Source: Sulfurisoma sp. (GTDB lineage Bacteria > Pseudomonadota > Gammaproteobacteria > Burkholderiales > Rhodocyclaceae). From it: a DNA stretch of 64,000 nucleotides. Location: contig JAUYFI010000087.1 in NCBI GenBank assembly GCA_030691075.1, positions 20,633 through 84,632 of the forward strand, in the 5' to 3' direction. Positions 58,964-64,000 of this stretch are shown here, one piece after another (positions within the stretch are counted from its first letter, which is position 1; every line of letters begins with the position of its first letter). Below the pieces are notes generated by a model. That model saw only the letters and a program-made list of their open reading frames with translations. It was not told the DNA's origin and did no database searches. The position numbers and the translations under genes were made by a program.

Positions 58964-59730
58964 GCGAGCGCAATCAAACCGAGCAGGACTCGGGCAACGG
59001 CGGCGCCTCGCGGCGCAACTTCATCGGCGCCGTCGCCGCGGCCGGCGGCCTGGCGGCCATCGCGCCCGGCATTCACCTCGTCCAGGTCTCCCAGGCGCGC
59101 CCCGCCGGCGAAGGCGCCAGCAAGGCCGTGCGCTGGGGCATGCTGATCGACACCACAAAGTGCGCCTCCGGCTGCAACGACTGCGTCAAGGCCTGCGCCA
59201 CCGAGAACGGCATCAACGAGACCGTCAAGGACGCGCGCCAGGGTTCGCAGTGGATCCGCAAGATCGACATCAAGGAAGTCAAGACCGGCACCACTCACTC
59301 GCTGCCGATGATGTGCCAGCACTGCGCCAATCCGCCCTGCGTCGATGTCTGCCCGACCGGCGCCTCGATGAAGCGCGCCGACGGCATCGTGCTGGTCGAT
59401 CGCCATATCTGCATCGGCTGCCGCTACTGCATGCTGGCCTGCCCCTACAAGGCGCGTTCCTTCGTGCATCAGGCGCTGACCGAACAGAATCCCGAAGTGC
59501 CACGCGGCCAGGGCTGTGTCGAGTCCTGCACCTTCTGTGTCCATCGTATTGACAAGGGCCAGCAGCCGGCCTGCGTCGAAACCTGCACCCAGGCGGGCCA
59601 CAACGCCATGCTCTTCGGCGACCTCAACGACCCGAACAGCGAAATCGCCCGCCGCGTCGCGCAGGTCACCACCACCCAGGTCCGCGCCGACCTCAAGCTC
59701 GACCTCGGCGTGCGCTACCAAGGAATCTGA
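58960..59730 (+). CDS. dsrO: periplasmic iron-sulfur subunit DsrO
   Basis: DsrO (256 residues) bears a Tat signal (SRRNFIGAVAAAGG) and four Cys clusters in CASGCNDCVKAC, CQHCANPPCVDVCP, CIGCRYCMLACP and CVESCTFCVHR..CVETC. It transfers electrons between DsrJ and DsrP at the outer face of the membrane. It overlaps dsrJ by four bases and is followed by dsrP after five bases. It is the same fold class as the hydrogenase subunit HybA at 13.4 kb. Confidence 0.95.
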   Translation: MSERNQTEQDSGNGGASRRNFIGAVAAAGGLAAIAPGIHLVQVSQARPAGEGASKAVRWGMLIDTTKCASGCNDCVKACATENGINETVKDARQGSQWIRKIDIKEVKTGTTHSLPMMCQHCANPPCVDVCPTGASMKRADGIVLVDRHICIGCRYCMLACPYKARSFVHQALTEQNPEVPRGQGCVESCTFCVHRIDKGQQPACVETCTQAGHNAMLFGDLNDPNSEIARRVAQVTTTQVRADLKLDLGVRYQGI

Positions 59731-59735
59731 CGGCC

Positions 59736-60941
59736 ATGAAGATCGAGCAATACACCCCCGCGGAAGAACGTTTGTTTTACGTCCTGCTGGCACTCGGCGG
59801 CCTGGTCAGCGCCATCGGCCTCGCCGCCGCGTATTACATGGAGCATTTCGGCCACGCCGTGACCGGCATGACCAACCAGGTCTTCTGGGGTCTGCCCCAT
59901 GTCTTCGGCATTTTCCTGATCGTCGCCGCCTCGGGCGTGCTCAACGTCGCCTCGATCGGCTCGGTCTTCGGCAAGAAGGTGTACAAGCCGCGGGCGCCAC
60001 TATCCGGCCTGCTGGCGATCATCATGCTGGCCGCCGGCCTCGCCATCATCATGCTCGACCTGGGTCGCGCCGACCGCGTGCTCATCGCCGCGACCCACGT
60101 CAACCTGACATCGGTGTTCGGCTGGAACATGATTCTCTATCCCGTGTTCTTCGGACTGGTCGGGCTGTACCTGTGGACCCTGATGGACCGGCGCATGAAC
60201 GCCTACTACAAGGCTGCCGGCTTTTCCGCCTTCATCTGGCGCCTGGTCATGACCACCGGCACCGGCTCGATCTTCGGCTTCGTCGTCGCCCGCCAGGCCT
60301 ACCAGTCGGCCATTCTCGCGCCGATGTTCATCATCATGTCCTTCGCCTGGGGCCTGGCGGTGTTCCTGCTGGTGCAACGCTCGATGTACAGCTGGAACAA
60401 CATGGTGCTGCATCCGGCGGTGCGCCAGCGCCTGAAGAACCTGCTCGGGACGTTCATCGCCGCCGTGCTCTACTTCGTCATCGTCTATCACCTGACCAAT
60501 CTCTACTACGCCAAGCAGGTCGCCTTCGAGCACTTCATCCTCGTCAGCGGCGGCATCTACCCCGTGCTGTTCTGGGGTGGCTACGTTCTGCTCGGCACGC
60601 TGCTGCCCCTGTTCCTGCTCTACCATCCGGCGATCTGGAAAAAGTCCGGCGCCGTTTCCGTGGCCGCCGCGCTGACCATCGTCGGCGGCCTCTGCCAGCT
60701 CTATGTCTTCATCATCGGCGGCCAGGCCTTCCCGCTGGAGATGTTCCCGGGCATGGAAGTGACGAGCAGTTTCTTCGACGGCGCCATCGGTACCTATGTG
60801 CCGAGCCTGCCGGAGATTCTGCTCAGCGTCGGCGGCCTCGGCATCGGTTTCACCCTGACGGTGGTCGGCGTGCGCGTGCTGCGCTTCCTGCCGCAGGACG
60901 ACCTGGCCATGCTGACGGACGCCGGCTACCTGCACGACTGA
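59736..60941 (+). CDS. dsrP: NrfD-like membrane subunit DsrP
   Basis: DsrP (401 residues) is a ten-helix NrfD/HybB-type protein that exchanges electrons with the quinone pool. Typical segments are YMEHFGHAVTGMTNQVFWGLPHVFG, MLDLGRADRV, ILYPVFFGLVGLYLWTLM and the C-terminal LSVGGLGIGFTLTVVGVRVL. No haem motif is present. It completes the dsrMKJOP unit with DsrO. Confidence 0.95.
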   Translation: MKIEQYTPAEERLFYVLLALGGLVSAIGLAAAYYMEHFGHAVTGMTNQVFWGLPHVFGIFLIVAASGVLNVASIGSVFGKKVYKPRAPLSGLLAIIMLAAGLAIIMLDLGRADRVLIAATHVNLTSVFGWNMILYPVFFGLVGLYLWTLMDRRMNAYYKAAGFSAFIWRLVMTTGTGSIFGFVVARQAYQSAILAPMFIIMSFAWGLAVFLLVQRSMYSWNNMVLHPAVRQRLKNLLGTFIAAVLYFVIVYHLTNLYYAKQVAFEHFILVSGGIYPVLFWGGYVLLGTLLPLFLLYHPAIWKKSGAVSVAAALTIVGGLCQLYVFIIGGQAFPLEMFPGMEVTSSFFDGAIGTYVPSLPEILLSVGGLGIGFTLTVVGVRVLRFLPQDDLAMLTDAGYLHD

Positions 60942-60989
60942 ACGTACGTGGCGGCGGGGGCTCTGCCTCGCCGCGCGCGCCGCCGACAC

Positions 60990-62411
60990 ATGGACCAATC
61001 CATGCATCGCTTTCTCGTCTCGGCCGCGCACAAGTCCTCCGGTAAAACCACGCTAAGCATCGGTCTCGCGGCGGCGTTGCGTCAGCGCCGACTTTCGGTG
61101 CAGCCCTTCAAGAAGGGTCCGGACTACATCGACCCGCTGTGGCTCGGGCTGGCCGCCGGCCGTGGCTGCTGCAACCTCGATTTCTTTCTTTCCCCCGACG
61201 ACGAGATCCGCGCCCAGTTCGCGCGCCACGGCCATGACGCCGACGTCTGCCTGGTCGAGGGCAACAAGGGTCTCTACGACGGCCTCGACCTCAAGGGCTC
61301 CAACAGCAACGCCGCCCTGGCGAAGCTGCTCGACCTGCCGGTCATTCTCGTCCTCGACGCGCGCGGCATGACGCGCGGCATCGCGCCGCTGATTCTCGGC
61401 TACCAGGCTTTCGACCGCGAAATCAATATCGCCGGCGTGATCCTCAACCGCCTTGGCGGCCATCGCCACGAATCCAAGCTGCGCGCGGTGATCGAGCACT
61501 ACACCGACGTGCCGGTGATCGGCGCCGTGCAGGAGGACGCCCGCCTCGCCCTGGTCGAGCGCCACCTCGGCCTGATGCCGGCCAACGAAACCGGCGAAGC
61601 CTCGCACCATGTCGCCGAAATCGCCCAGGCGGTGGCGCAGCAGGTCGACCTCGACCGCCTGCTGGCGACGACGGCGACGACCACCACCCTGCCCCAGCCG
61701 CTGCCCCTGCGCGCCTCGAACGAGACACCGGTGCGCATCGCCGTCGCCCGCGACGCCGCCTTCGGTTTCTATTACGCCGACGACCTCGAGGCGTTGCGCG
61801 CCGCCGGCGCCGAACTGGTGCCCTTCGACGCCTGCCGCGACCCCCACCTGCCCGCCTGCGACGGCCTGTTCATCGGCGGCGGTTTTCCCGAGAGCTTCAT
61901 CGACGAACTCGAGGCCAATGCCACGCTGCGCGCCGAGATTCTCGACGCCGTCGGAACCGGCCTGCCGGCCTATGCCGAGTGCGGCGGCCTCATGTACCTG
62001 TCCCGTTCCATCGCCTGGAAAGGCCAGCGCCGCCGCATGGTCGGCGCCATCGCCGGCGACATCGTCATGCACGAAAAGCCGGTCGGCCGCGGCTACGTCG
62101 TACTGCAACCGAACGCCGCGCACCCCTGGGCGCGCGTTGGCCCGGGCGCCGACCCGCCGGAGCTGCGCGCCCACGAATTTCACTACTCCAGCATCGAAAA
62201 TCTGCCTGCCGACACCCACTTTGCCTACGCCGTGCAGCGTGGCCACGGGGTTGACGGCAAGCACGATGGAATCATTTACAAAAACCTTCTCGCTTCCTAC
62301 ACTCATCTGCGGGCGACCGCCGGCTGCGACTGGCCGGCGCGCTTCGTGCGTTTTGTCCGCGAGTGCAAGGATCAACGAGCCCAACCGGAGAACCCATCAT
62401 GTTCAAGATAA
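60990..62411 (+). CDS. dsrN: sirohaem amidase DsrN (CobB/CbiA-like)
   Basis: DsrN (473 residues) resembles cobyrinic acid a,c-diamide synthase. The ATP-binding SAAHKSSGKTTLSIGLA and KGPDYIDPLWL sit near the N terminus, VEGNKGLYDG in the middle, and the glutamine amidotransferase part has FIGGGFPESF, AYAECGGLMYLS (catalytic Cys) and RAHEFHYS. It amidates sirohaem to the form bound by DsrAB. Start at 60990 by position of the conserved domain; 61002 is also possible. Overlaps dsrR by 13 bases. Confidence 0.94.
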   Translation: MDQSMHRFLVSAAHKSSGKTTLSIGLAAALRQRRLSVQPFKKGPDYIDPLWLGLAAGRGCCNLDFFLSPDDEIRAQFARHGHDADVCLVEGNKGLYDGLDLKGSNSNAALAKLLDLPVILVLDARGMTRGIAPLILGYQAFDREINIAGVILNRLGGHRHESKLRAVIEHYTDVPVIGAVQEDARLALVERHLGLMPANETGEASHHVAEIAQAVAQQVDLDRLLATTATTTTLPQPLPLRASNETPVRIAVARDAAFGFYYADDLEALRAAGAELVPFDACRDPHLPACDGLFIGGGFPESFIDELEANATLRAEILDAVGTGLPAYAECGGLMYLSRSIAWKGQRRRMVGAIAGDIVMHEKPVGRGYVVLQPNAAHPWARVGPGADPPELRAHEFHYSSIENLPADTHFAYAVQRGHGVDGKHDGIIYKNLLASYTHLRATAGCDWPARFVRFVRECKDQRAQPENPSCSR

Positions 62412-62782
62412 CCGAAACCGCCGCCGAGCAGATCCGTCGCGCCGCCGAAAGCCAGCAGGAGCCGGGTGAAGACACCGCCGTTGGCCTGCGCATTGCCGCC
62501 AAGGTCGACGAGGATGGCGAGCTTGCCTACGGCATGGGCTTCGACGATGAGCGCGATAACGACGTCAAGGTCGAGAGCGCCGGCATCACGGTGCTGATCG
62601 CCCCGCACAGCAGCGAACTTCTCGCCGGCGCCATGCTCGACTTCGTCGAGCTCAACCCGGGCGAATTCCAGTTCGTCTTCTTCAACCCCAACGAGCCGGC
62701 ACCCATGGCCACCGGCTGCGGCAGCGGCAATCGCGGCGGCGGTTGCGGCGGCTGCGGCAGCAGTGGCGGCGGCTGCGGCTGA
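62399..62782 (+). CDS. dsrR: IscA-like protein DsrR with a Cys/Gly-rich tail
   Basis: DsrR (127 residues) belongs to the A-type carrier fold ([51 protein letters not shown]). The first Fe-S ligand Cys of IscA is missing (IAPHSSELL in that place), as in other DsrR proteins, which act on dsr expression rather than as Fe-S donors. Unusually it ends in a Gly/Cys-rich tail from residue 107 ([19 protein letters not shown]) with five Cys. It overlaps dsrN. Confidence 0.9.
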   Translation: MFKITETAAEQIRRAAESQQEPGEDTAVGLRIAAKVDEDGELAYGMGFDDERDNDVKVESAGITVLIAPHSSELLAGAMLDFVELNPGEFQFVFFNPNEPAPMATGCGSGNRGGGCGGCGSSGGGCG

Positions 62783-62808
62783 AACCTTCTGGCCATTTCC
62801 CTTCCCTT

Positions 62809-63582
62809 ATGAGCTATACGCCTCGCCCCCCCGCGCAGCCCGGCACCGTCTATCTGGTCGGCGCCGGCCCCGGCGACCCCGAGCTGCTGACCCAGCGCGC
62901 CGCCCGCCTCATCCGCGAGGCGGACGTGCTGGTGTATGACAACCTGGTCGCGCCCGACATTCTCGACCTCGCCCGCCCCGATGCCGAGCGCATCTACGCC
63001 GGCAAGGAACGCGGCAGGCATGCCCTGCCCCAGGACGATCTCAATCTCCTGCTGGTCAAGCTGGCGCAGGCGGGCAAGAGCGTGCTGCGTCTCAAGGGCG
63101 GCGATCCCTACACCTTCGGCCGCGGCGGCGAGGAAGTCGAAACCCTGTTCGCCCACGGCATCCCCTTCGAGGTGGTGCCCGGCATCACCGCCGCCGCCGG
63201 CGTCGCCGCCTATGCCGGCATCCCGCTGACCCACCGCGACTACGCCCAGGCCTGCGTGTTCGTGACCGGCCATCTCAAGGACGGCACCATGAACCTCGAC
63301 TGGGAGGGTCTGGCGCGGCCGCGCCAGACGGTGGTGATCTACATGGGCCTGCACGGCCTGCCCCATCTGTGCGAGCAGTTCGTCAAGCACGGCCTGCCGC
63401 CGGACTGGCCCGCCGCGATCATTCAGCAGGGCACCACGCGCAATCACCGCGTCGTCACCGGCACTCTCGCCACGCTGCCCGACCTGGCGGTGAAAGCTCA
63501 GCTCAAGGCCCCGACGCTGATCATGGTCGGCGAAGTGGTCAGGCTGCATCCCAAGCTGGCCTGGTTCAAGCCGCTACACTAG
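62809..63582 (+). CDS. cobA: uroporphyrinogen-III C-methyltransferase (SUMT)
   Basis: A 257-residue SAM-dependent methylase that makes precorrin-2, the precursor of sirohaem. [22 protein letters not shown] near the start, [40 protein letters not shown] and IIQQGTT are SUMT motifs. As the last gene of the dsr cluster it supplies sirohaem for DsrAB along with DsrN. The dehydrogenase/chelatase steps (CysG-type or Met8-type) are not encoded here. Start at 62809 since homologues begin a few residues before VYLVGAGPG. Confidence 0.93.
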   Translation: MSYTPRPPAQPGTVYLVGAGPGDPELLTQRAARLIREADVLVYDNLVAPDILDLARPDAERIYAGKERGRHALPQDDLNLLLVKLAQAGKSVLRLKGGDPYTFGRGGEEVETLFAHGIPFEVVPGITAAAGVAAYAGIPLTHRDYAQACVFVTGHLKDGTMNLDWEGLARPRQTVVIYMGLHGLPHLCEQFVKHGLPPDWPAAIIQQGTTRNHRVVTGTLATLPDLAVKAQLKAPTLIMVGEVVRLHPKLAWFKPLH

Positions 63583-63860
63583 TTTTCGCCCACCCGCCCC
63601 AACACGGTCTCGATAACCTGGGCTGAAATACGGAAATCCGATGCGTGCAAGCGCGAAAACACCTCCCTAACCCCGATTTCCCGGCGGTTCAATCCAACGA
63701 GGTTTATCCGCCGCAATGTCCGCCCGTGCTCCACTCGTTCGTCCCCGGCGGCGGATAAACGCTATTCGTTTCCTGATTAGCAAGAATCGTCAGCAAGGCT
63801 CATGTGGTGAGCCTTGCTGACCGTAAAGTCACCTCCACAACACAACCGGAGGGACGCACG
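63583..63860. other. spacer with two inverted repeats ahead of the IS
   Basis: No gene. Two perfect inverted repeats are seen: 13-base arms GTTTATCCGCCGC / GCGGCGGATAAAC at 63702-63714 and 63748-63760, and a 12-bp hairpin CAGCAAGGCTCA / TGAGCCTTGCTG at 63791-63819. The first could be the terminator of the dsr operon or an IS end; the second lies 42 bases before the transposase start. Confidence 0.6.
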
Positions 63861-64000
63861 ATGGCGATGAATCGAATTCAATTTCAACCGGGGTTGTCGA
63901 TGCCCGAGTTCCTGAAAGCCTACGGTACCGAAGCGCAATGTGAGCAGGCGCCGGAAACGGTTCGCTGGCCGAACGGCTTTTGCTGTCCGCGCTGCGGTCA
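63861..64000 (+). mobile_element. IS1595-family transposase, 5' part (cut by window edge)
   Basis: The first 46 codons are present. MAMNRIQFQPGLSMPEFLKA and WPNGFCCPRCG are the characteristic N terminus of ISXO2/IS1595-type DDE transposases, including the first CxxC of the zinc finger. GGAGGG stands six bases before the ATG. The rest lies beyond the window, so integrity cannot be judged. Confidence 0.85.

Noticed and set aside
61087..61103. CAGCGCCGACTTTC in dsrN
   Set aside because: Encodes the conserved segment before the KGPDYIDP motif of CobB-like proteins; native sequence.
63702..63760. attC-like integron site
   Set aside because: The 13-base arms form a simple inverted repeat, but the GTTRRRY/RYYYAAC core sites and an integrase are missing.

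Overview
The window is GC-rich and reads as a betaproteobacterium of the Rhodocyclales type (Sulfuritalea / Sterolibacterium-like, inferred from gene content only). It looks like a facultative chemolithotroph that oxidises hydrogen and reduced sulfur. It carries two [NiFe] hydrogenases, most of their maturation machinery, and a complete reverse dissimilatory sulfite reductase (dsr) cluster. No rRNA, tRNA or CRISPR array was found.

Layout. 1-2.8 kb is an AT-richer scrap region: a DUF3616 protein, a Phd/RelE-type toxin-antitoxin pair and a small lipoprotein, bracketed by a 54-bp direct repeat, next to broken pieces of a YkgJ-type gene and of hypD. 2.8-15.6 kb (minus strand) is a Hyb-type (group 1c-like) uptake hydrogenase operon: hybO-hybA-hybB-hybC, a 349-bp palindrome-rich gap, then hybD, a HypC/HupF protein, hybE, hypA, hypB, hypF, a haem-motif GGDEF/EAL sensor, hypC and the hypD stub. 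A protein with only a cyclic-nucleotide-binding domain is divergent at 15.8 kb. 16.3-20 kb (minus) holds hypX/hoxX, an intact hypD and an EEP-family hydrolase. 20-24.7 kb (plus) is hoxFUYH, the NAD-reducing bidirectional hydrogenase. Both hydrogenase promoters carry nearly the same FNR-like site.

24.7-35.5 kb is a defence island lying exactly between hoxH and its maturation protease hoxW. It holds a uvrD remnant, an AAA ATPase with a DUF4276-like partner, a type III-like methylase, a Fic protein, a type III-like restriction helicase and an orphan DUF433 antitoxin. 36-38.6 kb is a MaoC-phosphate acetyltransferase fusion followed by acetate kinase. 38.8-41.7 kb is a B12-dependent ribonucleotide reductase behind an NrdR-like box. 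42-46.2 kb (minus) holds an HDOD protein, a metallo-beta-lactamase-fold hydrolase and a remarkable protein fusing a cyclic-nucleotide-binding domain, an acetate-kinase domain and a PduL phosphotransacylase.

46.3-49.8 kb (minus) holds sulfur accessory genes: a TauD-like oxygenase, an unknown protein, a DsrC paralogue without its cysteines, a tandem TusA, a Cas6/Cmx6-like RAMP protein and a small unknown. 50-63.6 kb (plus) is dsrABEFHCMKLJOPNR followed by cobA. DsrC persulfide made through TusA/DsrEFH would feed DsrAB working in the oxidative direction, electrons leave through DsrMKJOP and DsrL, and CobA plus DsrN supply sirohaem amide. The right edge enters an IS1595-type transposase.
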